64,000 nucleotides of DNA from Cavia porcellus (GCF_034190915.1 NW_026947489.1:63364001-63428000); one strand, 5' to 3'. Shown: positions 1 through 11,898, counted from the stretch's first letter. The notes: generated from the letters alone by a model not told the origin. Made by a program: numbers and translations.

Positions 1-1352
1 TTCCCAGAAGAACTGAAAGCATCATACCACAGTGATATATGTGCACCTATGTTTATAGCAGCACAGTTTGTAATCGCCAGATCTTGGAAACAACCCAAGT
101 GTCCATCAACTGAGGAATGGATAAAAAAGTGGTGGTATTTCTATACAATGGAGTATTACTCAGCTACAAAGAAGGATCACATTGAGATATTTATCAATAA
201 ATGGGCGCAGCTTGAGACCGTACTCATAAGTGAAATAAATCAATCTTGCATGTGTGAATACCGAATAGTTTCCCTAATGTATGTAGTGATTCAAATATAT
301 AAAAGTATGTGGTAATCATGATTCCCCATTATGTGGCCTTGAAGCCTTATAAAGTTTTCACTTATTAATTGGAAAGGCTTTATTCTGGGCTTCTTGATAT
401 GGAAATATTTGTAGCAATAGTATATGAAGTTATATTCAAATATTTCAAGGAAAAAGACACTATGGTAACTGCTATTAAATTGGGTTATTTGGTGGCGAGG
501 CACTAGGTTGCTGAAACAGTCATGCTTTGACCTGTATTGTTATGTTATGTCCTCTTTTATCTCAATCTCTCCCTTATTCATTAAAAAAATTAGTTATTTT
601 TTATGGTTTTTTTAATTAAGGGGAAAAATTAAAAAATTAGCAGGATATATTATAGTAACTTTTTTTGATTTCCTATTAACTTGTTTGGAAGTCCTGTAAT
701 ACTCCCACTATCTTATTTTGACTGATTAGACTCCGCTCCATTCTGTATGATAGTATCAAGTTTGGGGATATAGGCAACTACTTTGAAGGCAGTAAGATTC
801 ACTAAGATGCCCATTCTGGTTTGACTATTATCTCCTTTGGAAGTCCTGTAATGTTTACAATGTTTAAGTTTTATTGGTCTTATTCTCTACTGTTTTGTTC
901 AACTTTATAATACCTAATGAGATAGACAATTCTATTTAAGGAAACAAGAGACATTATGGTAACCACTGTTGATAACCTTGTACTCTGTTCTTACATCATG
1001 TACTATGTCTATACTTGGTTTTGACTGACAGCTTTGTTTTGCCATATTTGACTTTTTTCTCTTCCAAAAAAAAAAAAAAAAAAAGGAATAAGAACTAAGG
1101 AGTAATAAAACCCAAAATGAGTAAATTTTGTTGTAAAAAAGAGAGGATAAAAAAGTGCTCTAAAGGATACAACTGCAAGTGTGTTTAGGGGTGTTAAATA
1201 GCTGACCATATTAATGTTTTTGGTTGGATCACTGAACACAACTGTTTGCAGTCTCTCTGTTTGAATGTTCACTTTGTATGCTTTGATACTGTGACTTGAG
1301 CAACTGTCTCTAAGACAATAATGTGTAATCTATTAACTGGTGATTTCTTACT

Positions 1353-1385
<33 letters not shown>

Positions 1386-1480
1386 TTCTTTATTACTTGT
1401 ACCCTTACACCACTTTTTTGTTTTGTTTTGTTTTTTCTCTTTTTCCTTTTAAATAAAATTAAGAAAAAAAAAAAAAAAAG
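1..1480 (+). mobile_element. L1 LINE 3' end (ORF2 C-terminus and 3' UTR)
   Basis: Positions 49-250 translate to the C-terminal signature of L1 ORF2 (WKQPKCPSTEEWIKKWWYFYTMEYYSATKK...). The 3' UTR follows, with an internal A-run (1066-1085), a T-run (1357-1383) and an A-rich 3' end at about 1465-1480. The motif gatagtatcaagt (near 748) and the terminal section matching taatgatttcttactgttt show it shares its 3' UTR with the minus-strand elements at 14490-15930 and 45125-46140. The 5' part lies outside the window. Confidence 0.9.
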
Positions 1481-2816
1481 AAAGTTAGGCTAGGCATGAT
1501 AATATACACCTGTAATCCCAGCACACGGGAGGCTGAGGTAAGAGGATCACTGAGATTTTGAGCTCAACCTAGGCTATATAGTGAATTGAAGGCCAGCCTG
1601 GACTACATAACAAGACTCTGGCTCAAAAAAAAAAAAAATTAATTCTCCAATGTCGTACTTTCTTAAGGTAAAATTTAACCCACCAGGCTTTTATGAGCTG
1701 ACTCTAACCTTGTTTGCTAATCCCTTGCTCTTTAGTCTTTCTCCCTAGACCTCCTTACTATTCCTCAAACACTTCAGGGGAGCTCCCATCTCAGGGGTTC
1801 TGGATTTATCATTGATCTTCTGGAGATCTCTCCTCTCTCAGCTATTTGTTTGTTTGGTTTTTTGTGGTACTAGGGATTGAACTCAGCCTCCTCTGCAATG
1901 AGCTATATCCTCATACTATCTCCCTTTTTATCCCACATTTTGAGACATGGCTCTCCTAAATTTCTAAATTGTCTCAATGGGGCTTGAATTTGTGACTCAT
2001 CTGACTTAGCTGCCTTAATGCTGGGATTCCACATGTAGGCCATCACACCTGACCGCTCAGATATTTGACTGCTAACTTCCTTACTTTTTTATGGTTTTTC
2101 TCAAAAGTCACCTTCTCAGTGGCACTTTTCTTGACTTTTAAACCTAAAATTTCACCCCGTCCAACCTTTTGCGTACTCTCGTGGTTTCTTTTTCTCCCTA
2201 GCATGTATTCACTATCTAACATATTATGTTGTAAGGTTTTTGGTTGTTGCTGCTGTTTGTTCATTTGTTGTGGCTTTTTCAGACAAGCTTTTACTATGTT
2301 CTTCAGGCTGGCCTTGAACTCACTATGTAGTCCAGGCAAGCCTCCAACTCACAGTGGTCCTCTTCGCTCAGTCTCCTGAGTGCTGAGATTATATAGGTGT
2401 GTACCACCAAAACCAGTTGATTCCCTGAATTCTAGAATTTAATAAAGGATTTGGTTTTAAAAAGACTTTGCTCCTGAGTTATACTATAAAACCAGATTCT
2501 TGGGTCTGGGGTTGTAGCCCAGTGGCAGAGGTAATATTTAATGTCCAGTGTCCAGAATTTAATCCCTAATACATAAATAAATAAATACATAAAAGTAAAT
2601 GAAATCAAGCCAGGCATGGACTCAGGTGACTGAGGCAGGAAGATTGTCATCAGTTTAAGGCCAGGCTAGGGTACATAGTAAGTTCAAGGCCACTCTGAAC
2701 TCTGAGACCCTGTCACAAAAACAGCAACAATGACAGCAAATAAAAAGTAATCAGAATTGATTTCTTAGGGTTTTTATTTTTTTGACTTACTTTGTTTAAT
2801 TCTGTTTTTCCTGCAG
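1481..2816 (+). repeat. PRR11 intron: SINE-dense stretch
   Basis: B1 (+) at 1488-1638, a minus-strand ID/B1-like pair at 1860-2055, B1 (-) at 2270-2417, ID (+) at 2505-2590 and B1 (+) at 2608-2725. I could not assign 1640-1855 and 2056-2265. Confidence 0.75.
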
Positions 2817-2967
2817 AATGGTTATTTCTTCAACAGATCTACCTCATAGTACAAACTGGCTCAGACCATCCTGGAACTTCAAATTTTCCAACATCAAAGA
2901 AGTGATACAATGTTGGACAAATAGAGTGTGGTCAGTGTATAACTGGTGCCAGAGCTGTGTAGCACAG
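2817..2967 (+). CDS. PRR11: PRR11 coding exon (first one in window)
   Basis: Proline-rich protein 11, a nuclear/cytoplasmic protein linked to cell-cycle progression and chromatin condensation. This exon follows a pyrimidine-rich acceptor (ctgcag) and ends at a GTATGT donor. One base completes a codon begun in the previous exon, then 50 codons follow. The peptide contains SWNFKFSNI and [13 protein letters not shown], which I recognise from the conserved N-terminal third of mammalian PRR11. The ATG at 2818 is an internal Met, not the start: the human protein has an N-terminal segment encoded upstream, and 1-2816 holds only repeats and unassigned intron. The eight exons in the window encode about 315 residues, against 360 in the human protein. 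Confidence 0.93.
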
Positions 2968-2976
2968 GTATGTGTA

Positions 2977-3030
2977 CAGCAGTATGGTTTTTTGGCAGTA
3001 CCTGTTTGCAGCAGTATGGTTTTTTGGCAG
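2977..3030 (+). repeat. PRR11: Two perfect 22-bp direct repeats beside a PRR11 donor
   Basis: Copies at 2977-2998 and 3009-3030 with a 32-bp period, starting 10 bp into the intron. Confidence 0.9.
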
Positions 3031-3214
3031 ATCAGGGCTTTTGGCATGTATGCGCAGCTCAGCAGAATGCTCTGGCTAAGATTAGGCAAGAAGTTTGGGG
3101 TCTTGTGTGCCTTTGGTTCTGTAAGAAATATATCAAACCATTTTATGGGTTCATTTTTTTTCTCCTTCTTTACCATATTTCTCATAGGATTCACTTGTTT
3201 ATTATAAATTTCAG

Positions 3215-3337
3215 AGTTTAGAAGTATTGAAAGATAACATCTTTCAATTCCGAAGCTGCCACCAAGAATACCATAGTCTAAAACAACAAATTTGCATTTT
3301 GGAAAATGAATTATGCAAGATCCAGGAAACACTGAAG
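3215..3337 (+). CDS. PRR11: PRR11 coding exon
   Basis: Phase-0 exon of 41 codons after an AT-rich acceptor (tttcag), ending at AAG|GTTGGT. It encodes [10 protein letters not shown] at its start and a short heptad-like stretch (residues [18 protein letters not shown]) that could form a coiled coil. The preceding intron is only 247 bp and starts with two copies of a 22-bp repeat. The frame joins cleanly to the exon at 2817-2967. Confidence 0.93.
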
Positions 3338-5069
3338 GTTGGTATTGTCGACTAAAAAATAAATCCATAATTTTCCAGCCATGCTGGCACATGCCTGAAA
3401 TCCTAGTACTCAGGAGGCTGAGGCAGGAAGATCCTTGCAAGTATAAGGCCAGCCTGAACTACATAGCAAGACCCTATCTTAAAAACAAAAATAAGAGGGG
3501 CTGAGGGTTTAGCTCAGCAGCATGAATGCCTGCCCTGCTAGTGAGTTCAATACCCAGTACAAAAAAGAAAAACACACGCACACAATTAGGCAGAAAGATT
3601 TTATACAAAAAGACCATTGCAATAGAGGAAATGCTCAGCTATGAGATCTATAATTATCTCAAACATCAGGCTAAAAGAGTCCAATTCAGTTTTGTATCTA
3701 ATGCAAATATTATATTGAATTGTTCTCCAATCTGCTTTCTTTACTGAATAATGTTTTGAGATCCATGCATGTTGCTGAAGTGTAAATCAATCCATCCTCT
3801 GTAATTGTATTTGTGGTTGTAATTCTAATTGCCATCTTGTAAATCTGCCACATTTTGCTTCCCATTTCTCTTGTGAAAAACATTTAAGACTGTTTTCACA
3901 CACACACACGCACACACACACACACACACAAGACTGTTTTCACTTTGTGGTATTATAAAACACAACTACAAAAAAAGTGAGAGAGAGAAACCCAATTCAG
4001 TGTTGTTACTACAGAGAAAAGCAAAAATGTGTATTGAGAGAGGAGGAGTAATCTCTAGCACTCACACCAAACAGAAATGCACAATAAACTTTAATAATCA
4101 ACATTTTTAATCCACTAGATTGGCAAAACTAACAAAAAACCCAAAATGTCTGGGGAAACAGGTGCTTTCTTATATTGTTGAGAAATGCCAGGCTCTCTGC
4201 CCCTTGGAGAGGCAGCTGGAGAGCTGAGGTCAGGGAAGAAAGGGACTGGATTTGACACTTTGTGCTGTTTTCACCTCCTGAGTTTTGTATTCTGTACATA
4301 AATGCAGAAAATAATTTTTAAAGCATAAACTTCATTGACCCATTGAGATTTTGGTTCTAGAAGTAAATTTGTTATTTTGAATTCCCATAATCGCATTACT
4401 TCCCTTTCCAGAGCACTTTGTGCTGGTAACTAGGTAGTGGTTCAAACAGGTCTTTTTATTTTATCTTCTTCTTTCCTGTGTGTGTTGTGCTGGGGATTGA
4501 ATTCAGAGCTTCAGGAATGCAGAGCAAATACTTTACCACTGAGCCACACCCAGCCTCCTGTTTTATTTTTTGAGACAGGGTTTCATTGTATAACTCAGGC
4601 TGGTTTTGAAGTTGTTATTGTAGCCCAGGCTGGCCTCAAACTCATGGTGATGCTCCCATTTTAGCCTCTTGAGTGTTGGAATTACAGGTGTATGTAACCA
4701 TGCCCAGCTGTGCTTTTTTTTTTTCTTTCTTTCTTTCTTTCTTTCTTGCTCTCTCTCTTTCTTTCTTTCTTAAGCGTTTTGATATGTAATTCAGGCTGGC
4801 GTCGAACTCACTGTGCTCCCAGGCTGGCCTCATACTCATAGAAATCCTCCCGCTTCAGTCTCCCCACTGCTGGAATTACAAGCATGTATAACCAAACCCA
4901 GTTTAGGCCAGCATTCTCAGTAACTCAGTATTGTACCTATTGATCTGGAGAGAAGCTTCTGGATTCCACTGCTGCTTCCAGAATTTGTACCTAAAAATAA
5001 GCTAGCCAAATGAGGATAAGGCAAGTCATCTTTCTCTGAGCCTTAGTTTCTTCATCTATAAAATGGTCA
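3338..5069 (+). repeat. PRR11 intron: SINEs and microsatellites
   Basis: B1 followed directly by ID (both +) at 3380-3570, (CA)n at 3895-3930, a minus-strand ID-B1 pair at 4475-4712, (CTTT)n at 4720-4772 and B1 (-) at 4773-4905. The stretches 3575-3890, 3935-4470 and 4910-5065 look unique. Confidence 0.75.
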
Positions 5070-5665
5070 TGATTCCATCTATAGGGGACTAACTAGACAG
5101 TGGTTTCCAAGACAGTATGTTCAAGTCCTAATTCCATGAACCTGTAAAAATTATCTTATTTGTGAAAAAAGAATCTATATGTTGTGATTAAGGATTTTGA
5201 GATGAGATTTTGGTTTATCTGGGTAGATCCTAAATCTAATGATAAGTGTCCTTGGAAGAGAGACATGCAGAAGACAATTTAGACAAAGAGGAAGTGGTGC
5301 ACTATGGACATGAAGACAAGAAATCAGAGTGATCAGTTACAAACTGAGAAATGCTGGTGACTAGCAGAAGCTGCAAGAGACAAAGGGTTGATTTTCTCTA
5401 GAGCCTTGACAGGGAGCCCAGCTTTGGTGACACCTTGATTTCTGACTTCCAGCCTGTAGCACTGTAGGAAAATAAGTTGCAATTATTTTATTTTATTTTA
5501 TTTCACTTATTTTTTAAGACAGAGTCTCAGTATGTAGCCTAGACTAGTCTCAAACTTAGGGAAATCTGCTTCCTCAGCCTCCCAAGTGCTGGGATTACAG
5601 GTGTGTAATTATTTTAAACAACCTCGTTCCTGATAACTTATTATAGTAGTCACTAAAAATTAATA
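5070..5665 (+). mobile_element. MaLR LTR (MLT1-like), split by a B1
   Basis: The sequence follows the MLT1 LTR consensus in + orientation: the 'tcctaattcc...cctgtaa' start, the mid-part with GTGTCCTTGGAAGAGAGACA, and the end acaccttgatttctgacttccagcc. A minus-strand B1 (5490-5610) interrupts its last 50 bp. This is an old copy. Confidence 0.75.
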
Positions 5666-5679
5666 TACCACCTTATTTC

Positions 5680-6020
5680 ATAGGGTATTCGTTTTGTACG
5701 ACTGCCCTAATGAACACCATAGACTAGATGTATTCAACAGAAATTTATTTTCTCACAGTTTGGAGGTAGAAGTCTGAAATCAAGCTGTCAGCAAGGTTGA
5801 TTTCTTGGGAAAAGCCTCAATCCCTGGCTTGCAGGTGACTACCACCTTTTACTGTGCTCCCATGTGAGCTTCCTCTTGTGAGATCTGTATCATTTCCTCT
5901 TATAAGAACACTATTTGGAATGGGATTAATATCTACCCGAATTGTCTCATTTTAACTAATCACCTCTGTGAAGGCCCTGTATGCAAATATAGTCCCATTT
6001 TGAAATAATAGATATTAAGA
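5680..6020 (-). mobile_element. MaLR LTR (MLT1-like), opposite orientation
   Basis: The minus-strand counterpart. It reads ccatagactagatg...cagaaatttattttctcacagtttgga, followed by the cttataagaacac and tttaactaatcacctctg blocks of MLT1. It lies next to the + copy, giving a degraded inverted LTR pair. Confidence 0.75.
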
Positions 6021-6792
6021 TATCCAAATATGAATTTGGGCTGGCATGGTGGTATATATCTGTAATCCCAGTACCCAGGAAGCTGAGACAAGTTCGAAGC
6101 CAGCCTGAACTGACAAAAAGAGAAAAAGAAAGAAAAAAATTAGAACCATGAATATATAACAGTATCTTAAATGTCTATATTCTTGGTTAATTAAGTATTT
6201 TTCTTTTGGGAGGATCTTTTTCTCCAGTTCTTATTTCCCTCTGGTAAGTTTTAGTTCCTTTGTTTCCCCCCTTTTTTCTTTTTTGTGATACTGGGAATTG
6301 AACATAGGGGAGCCTTTGCAACTGAGCTGCATTCCTGGCTCTTGTCTCTTTTCATCCTTTTAAAATTTTTAGATAGGCTTTCTCTATCTAAGGCCATGCT
6401 GGGCTCAAATTTTAGATCCTCCTGCTTCAGCCTTCCAGAGTCCTGGGATTACAGACATGCACCACCAACCTCATCCTTTTGATCATCATCCCCCAAGACT
6501 CAGATGTTCATACTCAGAGCACACTTCATGGCTCTTACCATGGCATTGTTTTGTTTGAATTCTAATCTTTATGTATGTTTAATGTCTTATCTTCAAAGTC
6601 ACAGCCAGGCTCATAGTACACAAATGAATGAATGAATGAAATGGCAAAAGCCTTGACCACTGAATGAGAAAATACTATAAAGCCCACAACACACTAAGAA
6701 AGCCTTCAATACATGTCAGCTTTTATACTGTGTTGCACATGAGAACCAAATGAACGTGTTACTCATTTGCCAAATGTAATATATTCTTCCAG
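6021..6792 (+). repeat. PRR11 intron: two SINEs plus unique sequence
   Basis: Truncated B1 (+) at 6038-6118 and a minus-strand ID-B1 pair at 6275-6475. 6480-6790 shows nothing recognisable beyond a short (GAAT)n tract near 6625-6640. Confidence 0.7.
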
Positions 6793-7032
6793 ACTCTCCC
6801 AGAAAAGTCTTGTCCAACCTGTGGTCAATCGTGTCACACAAGTGGTAAGCTTACAAAAGGTAGAAATCTAACCAGCCCCAGAGACTCTCTAGCCACACGT
6901 CCACCATCAGACAGCCAACTTCCTCCACCACCACCGCCACCGCCACCACCACCGCCACTGCCACCACCTCCTCCTCTGCCACCACTGTATCCTGTGCTGC
7001 TCAGAAAACCCAGCCTATCTAAAGCACCTCAG
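6793..7032 (+). CDS. PRR11: PRR11 coding exon with CxxC motif and polyproline tract
   Basis: Phase-0 exon of 80 codons between a cttccag acceptor and a CAG|GTAGGA donor. It opens with a cysteine cluster (SCPTCGQSCH, a possible small metal site; inference). It then runs into the polyproline tract that names the protein, two runs of prolines broken by leucines, followed by LYPVLLRKPSLSKAP. The sequence after the cysteines (residues KGRNLTSPRDSLATR) differs clearly from what I recall of human PRR11, so this linker evolves quickly. The CCN-rich repeat of the proline codons is prone to length variation. Confidence 0.93.
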
Positions 7033-8690
7033 GTAGGAAATGATTAGTAATGGTGGGATGTGGTAAACATATAATACAGGAAAGAGGCCAACTGCCTCTT
7101 ACAGTTTTGTTAAAGGCTTAGAAGGGCATATTTTGTTCAGATTCCATTGTCTTGATTTCAGCAATTCTTGTGTTTGTTCATTTGGAGATGCGATTTCACT
7201 GAATTTCCCAGGCTGATACTGAACTACTGAGCTGAAACAATTCTCCTGCCTCAGCTGCCCAAACAGATGAGACTACAGGCACCTGCCACCACACATAAAT
7301 GAATGAAATCCTGTAAATTAGATGATTCCTATGGACTATTCAGCATACCCTTTTACCAAAAGAAAGATATCCCTAGGAAACCAAACTAAGAAAAACAATT
7401 GCTGAGTGAGTGATGCCAGACCAAAAAGAGTGCCTGGATTATAAAGTCTTAATGTCATTAATTAAGCTGGAGAACCAGTATTTGTTACCATTACTTCCAT
7501 CAAAAAAAGAATATTTGTGAATCATTAAGATAGGCATGAGTCTTTTAAAATCTGAATTTTTCAGTATATATACAATCGGTTTAAAATAGCTAAAGGAAAG
7601 CCTGGTGTGTTCGTGTGTTCCTGTAATCTTAGTTATTTGGGAGACGAAGGCACAAACATTTCAAGTTCTAGGGCTATGTGGCCAAGTCAGTGAAATCCTG
7701 CCTCAAAATTTATAAGAAGCAGGGAAGGGAGCAATGTCCACATTAGGAATATAACTCAGTGGTGGAGAAGTTGCCCAGCAAGCGCTAGGTTCAATTCTCC
7801 AACCAAAAAAGTCCAGAGCCTTTTGATACATTTGCTGTAACATACAGCTCTCCTACTGCTCTGTACTTACTTGTTCTGTGGGAACTGAATCCTCTTTCTT
7901 TTTGAGACAGGATCTCATGCAGTTCAGGCTTGTCTTGGGCTCACTTTGTAGCCCATGCTGGTCTCAAATTTGCAATGATCTGCCTGCCTCAGCCTCCCAA
8001 GTACTGGGATTACAGGAGTGCACCAGCACACCCAGCCATCTTCTTTCTAAGTAATTCACGCAAGACTTCACATGGATTTGAGCAACTCCTTCAACTCTTA
8101 TAGAGGATCATTCACCATTTTTTTTCCTGTTTTTTTTTTTTTTTTTTTTTTGTACCAGGGATTGAACTCACTACCACACACTTGCAAGGCAGGCGCTTAT
8201 GCCACTGAGCTAAATCCCCAGCCCTTCCTGGTTGTTTTGAGACACAGTCTGGCTATGTAGCCCAGGCTGACCTCAAGCATGGTGATATTCCTGCCTCAGC
8301 CTTCTGAGTTCTGGGATTATAGACATGCACCACCATATCCTGTTGTAGCTCATCTCTTACATTTTGATGAATAATTTTCAGTACTAAAAACAAGATCATT
8401 CTTGCTTGCATGAATTTTAGTCAGCTCTAAGGGTAAATAAGAGTTAACTTATAACTCTGACTCTTTAGAAGTTAGATTTGAATTTGCACTTCACCAGACA
8501 TCCTGGTTCCAATTCTAATTTCTGGGCCAGGCATAATGGCGCACATCTGTTATTTTGAGCACGCCTGTAATCCTACCACTTGGGAGACTGAGGCAGGAGA
8601 ATTGCTGTGAGTTCTATTGAGCCTGAACTACACAGTGAGACTCTGTCTAAATATATATATATTTTAAAAAATGTTTCCATGTATTTTAAG
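7033..8690 (+). repeat. PRR11 intron: SINE-dense stretch
   Basis: B1 (-) at 7170-7300, diverged B1 then ID (+) at 7600-7812, B1 (-) at 7890-8038, ID (-) at 8126-8225 joined to B1 (-) at 8226-8345, and B1 (+) at 8526-8660. 7310-7590 is unassigned. Confidence 0.75.
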
Positions 8691-8786
8691 GCTGGAGCAT
8701 TAAGAAAGAATGAACCCATGCAGATAACAGTTAAAGATCTACTGACTGTAAAATTAAGGAAGACACAGACTGATGAAAAGAGGAAG
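8691..8786 (+). CDS. PRR11: PRR11 coding exon
   Basis: Phase-0 exon of 32 codons. It contains MQITVKDLLTVKLRKTQ, one of the most conserved blocks of the protein. The acceptor is ttttaag, weak in pyrimidines; the donor is AAG|GTAAAA. A B1 SINE ends only about 30 bp upstream of the acceptor (8526-8660). Confidence 0.92.
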
Positions 8787-9804
8787 GTAAAAACATCATT
8801 GACCACATTCATCGTCTTCTTGCTTTTAACCTGACTGTTCCTTTGTGAAAAATAATTATATAATTTATGTATGGAAGTCAACCCACATTCAATATTTGAT
8901 AATTCATTTTAGTAGCTTTGGATCTTTTCGGTGAAATGTGTAGATAACTTTTTTTTATTTTATGAAACAATAAAATTTTCTAAAATAAGACCAGGGATTT
9001 AGCTCAGTGGCACAAGTTCCTGCCTGGCAAGTGTGAGGTCATGAGTTCAGTCCCCAGTACCAAAAAATAATCCCTGAGATAATAATAAGAAAATAACAAT
9101 AGTTTAATACATTATGAATCATTATCTTCAAAGTAGTTATTCACAATATAAGGCATAGGCCAAAAAGATTCTTACAAAGAAGAAACAAACAGAAAATAAG
9201 AAAACACTTTTCAATGAACTAAGATAAACTAGCAGCATAAATGAAACAAATTAGTATATATATGAAAATAGTTTTGAAACAATGGAATATGTAATTTGGG
9301 AAAGTATTTGTCTCCTACTTCCTATTTATTCCACTTCTATTTTGCTTTTTATTTGTGTATTATGTATACAAACAAATATATATTCAAATAAATATATATT
9401 TGTGTATATATTCATGATACATGTATATATGTATACATTTGTGTATTATATATATTTCATTTATAAGAGAAACCATGGAATAGTTAAGCTTATGTCTCTT
9501 ACTTAATTCACTTAGCATTATGTTCTCAAGTTGCATTCATTTACCTACAAATACCTCAAATTTGTCTGTATGGCAGCATAGTACTCTATTATGTATAAAT
9601 ACCACATTATTCTAATTCATTCATCTCTCCAACATTATTTCAGTAGGCAATTTTATCTACCAACCATTAGTCTGAAGAGGCAGACACATACTTTGAAGCT
9701 TTGGAATAAAAATTAGATGTTTACTGTTTGAGGATATTTAAGTGTTACTGTTTGAATGATATTTTAAAATATGATTTTAATAATGTCGCACTTTATGATT
9801 AAAG
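8787..9804 (+). repeat. PRR11 intron: ID, AT-rich tract, L1 fragment
   Basis: ID (+) at 8990-9070 with a clear GTTCAGTCCCCAGTACC end, an AT-rich alternating tract at about 9340-9465, and a minus-strand old L1 3' fragment at 9480-9650 (ttcacttagcattatgttctcaag...cattcatctctccaac). Confidence 0.7.
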
Positions 9805-9917
9805 CTTGTACCATCACCGAAAGCACGGAATCCACTAGTTACTATTACAGACCTGCAGCGTGTTACCCTGAAACCTAACTCCAAAGATTTATCAACGCGA
9901 GTTACAAATGTCTTAAT
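9805..9917 (+). CDS. PRR11: PRR11 coding exon
   Basis: Begins in phase 0 and ends two bases into a codon (AT|GTAAGA). It encodes 37 codons including [13 protein letters not shown] and LKPNSK. The second half repeats the pattern of the previous exon (V/I-T-V/I-x-D-L followed by V-T/K-L-K), suggesting two related short modules; this is my inference from the sequence. Confidence 0.92.
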
Positions 9918-10013
9918 GTAAGAAATTACAGTGTTATTACTTTAAAAAATGACTTTATTTGCTTATTTCTATCTTTAAAGCCACATATAAGTTATTATAA
10001 GAAAATTAAAATG

Positions 10014-10134
10014 AGGGGCTAGGGATTTAGCTCAGCGGCATAAGCGCCTGCCTTGTAAGCAGGCAGTCGTGAGTTCGATCCCTGGTACCGATAAAAAGGA
10101 AAAAGACAAAAAAAAAAAAAAAAAAAAAATTTAA
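10014..10134 (+). repeat. ID SINE with intact promoter boxes and TSDs
   Basis: A tRNA-Ala-derived ID element with A box (ttagctcagcgg), B box (gagttcgatccc) and a long A tail. The 15-bp target duplication aagaaaattaaaatg lies at 9999-10013 and 10135-10149. This is a young copy. Confidence 0.92.
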
Positions 10135-10149
10135 AAGAAAATTAAAATG

Positions 10150-11898
10150 TACAGAAAAGAGTTTTTGTTTGTTCATTTCTAATTTTTTGGTGTAAGATGG
10201 GGGTCAGTTCAGGCCAGACTTAAACTCACTATGCAGCCCAGACTGGCCTGAAATGCATATTGATCCTCATGTCTCACCTCCTAAGATCTGGGCATGTGCC
10301 ACCACAACCTGCTAAAAATTATCTAGATAATTCAGCAAAATTTAACTTTGAGCAATATCAACTTGTATCTTATTTAGAACCCTATCACTGAATATAGCCA
10401 CTGTTAACATACTGTTTTTTATCATTTTAATCTTTTTTCTGAATATATAATACACCATGTCTTCTATTTCAAACTTCTATTATATGATATGCTATTGTTT
10501 TAATAACAGACTTTTCAGCTAGAGAATGTAACTTAGTGGTAGAACACTTGTTAGCTGGTGTGAGGCCCTGGGCTTGATCCTCAGCACTGAAAACTAAACA
10601 AACAAATACATTTTGTGAAGAAAAAGAAATACTATCAAAAGCCAGGAATTATGGGGGCACACCTATAATCCCAGCACTCAGAAGGCTGAGGCAGAAGGAT
10701 CGTCCTGAGTTTGGGACCAGCCTGGGCTACATAGTGAGTTCCCTTGATCTTAGCCAAAAAGCCAAGAAGCAATATATAATGAGTTCAAGACCAACCTTGA
10801 CTACATAGTGAGACCCTGTCTCAAAATAACAACAAAAACAACAAACAACTGTCAAGAATTTTTAGAAGAACCTGATTTCAGAAATAATAAAACATCAAAA
10901 CGAGTAAGTCTAGAATCAAGTAACTAAGGGGAGAGTGCACCTCTGAATAATCCTAATGTGGATACACAGTGTTACTGACAACTTTCCCCGTTTAATATGT
11001 CATGAACTTTTCTTCATTTTATTAAAAACTAGCTCGAAGCATCATTTGGACTTCTTTAATATAGGTAGCTCACTATATGTAAATTTCATAGATACAATCC
11101 TGTTTTAGGTAGTTTGCGATTTTTTAAATTTCTGTGGCATGATCTTGTCACCTCTGAACACTGCTGCATACTTTAGGGAAATTTTTTTTTTTTAAACCAG
11201 GGATCTAACTCACAACTGTGTGCTTGTAACGGCAGACACTTATGCTGCTGAGCTAAATCCATGCTTTTTTGTTTTTTTGGGCAGTACTGAGCATCAAACC
11301 CATGGCCTTTGCACTAAGCTACATTCTCAGACTTTTAAATTTTTTTTTTATTTGAGACAGTGTTGCTAAGTTGCTGTGTTGTCTAGGCTGGGATCAATTT
11401 GTAATTCTCCTTCCTCAGCCTCCCAGAGGCTGGCATTACAGATGTGCACTGCCAGTCTATCTACTAAAACCATAATACAGTATCACCTTATTCTCCTATC
11501 AGCAGCTACTGCCTTGTGGGGGAGAGTACTGGTCTCATGCATGTTAGGCAAGTGCTCCAACCGTGAGCTACCTCCCAGCGCATGCTGTTTTTTATGTTTT
11601 ATGTTGTATTTATTTATTTATTTTAGAAAAAACAGAACCATAGCCAGGCCTCATGGCACATGCCTGTAATCCCAGCACTCTGGAAGCTGAGGCAGAAAGA
11701 CTGTGCAAGTTTGAGGCCAGCTTGTGCTACAAAGTAGGTTCAAGGCCAGCCTGAACTGCATAGTGAGAACCAACCTCAAAAAAAGACCAAAAAAAAAAAG
11801 CAGACCTGTATTCTAGGAAGTTTTTTCTAATGACTACTTTGTTTTCAGAAAAGTGATTAACTATGGCAAGTTCTAATTTGTATGTCTTGTTTTATTAG
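10150..11898 (+). repeat. PRR11 intron: SINE-dense stretch
   Basis: B1 (-) at 10185-10312, ID (+) at 10517-10600, B1 (+) at 10640-10840 carrying a U2 snRNA fragment, ID (-) at 11175-11270, diverged ID-B1 (-) at 11271-11460, ID (-) at 11490-11585 and B1 (+) at 11640-11790. 10845-11170 is unassigned. Confidence 0.75.
10742..10775 (-). pseudogene. U2 snRNA 5'-end fragment inside a B1
   Basis: Read on the minus strand, about 31 bases match the first 31 nt of U2 snRNA (key stretch ttttggctaagatcaag, including the branch-point-recognition neighbourhood) at 28 of 31 positions by eye. All three differences are C-to-T on the U2 strand. It begins at nucleotide 1 of U2, has no A tail, and is flanked by imperfect 11-bp direct repeats (atagtgagttc / ataatgagttc) formed from the B1 sequence. 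Confidence 0.85.

Noticed and set aside
2818..3207. Met at 2818 as the PRR11 start codon
   Set aside because: It lies one base inside an exon with a strong acceptor, and aligns inside the human protein rather than at its start.
10014..10090. tRNA-like sequences with A and B boxes (many, for example here and at 61861)
   Set aside because: They are ID SINEs: repeated copies with A tails and target duplications, and no complete tRNA fold or anticodon arm.
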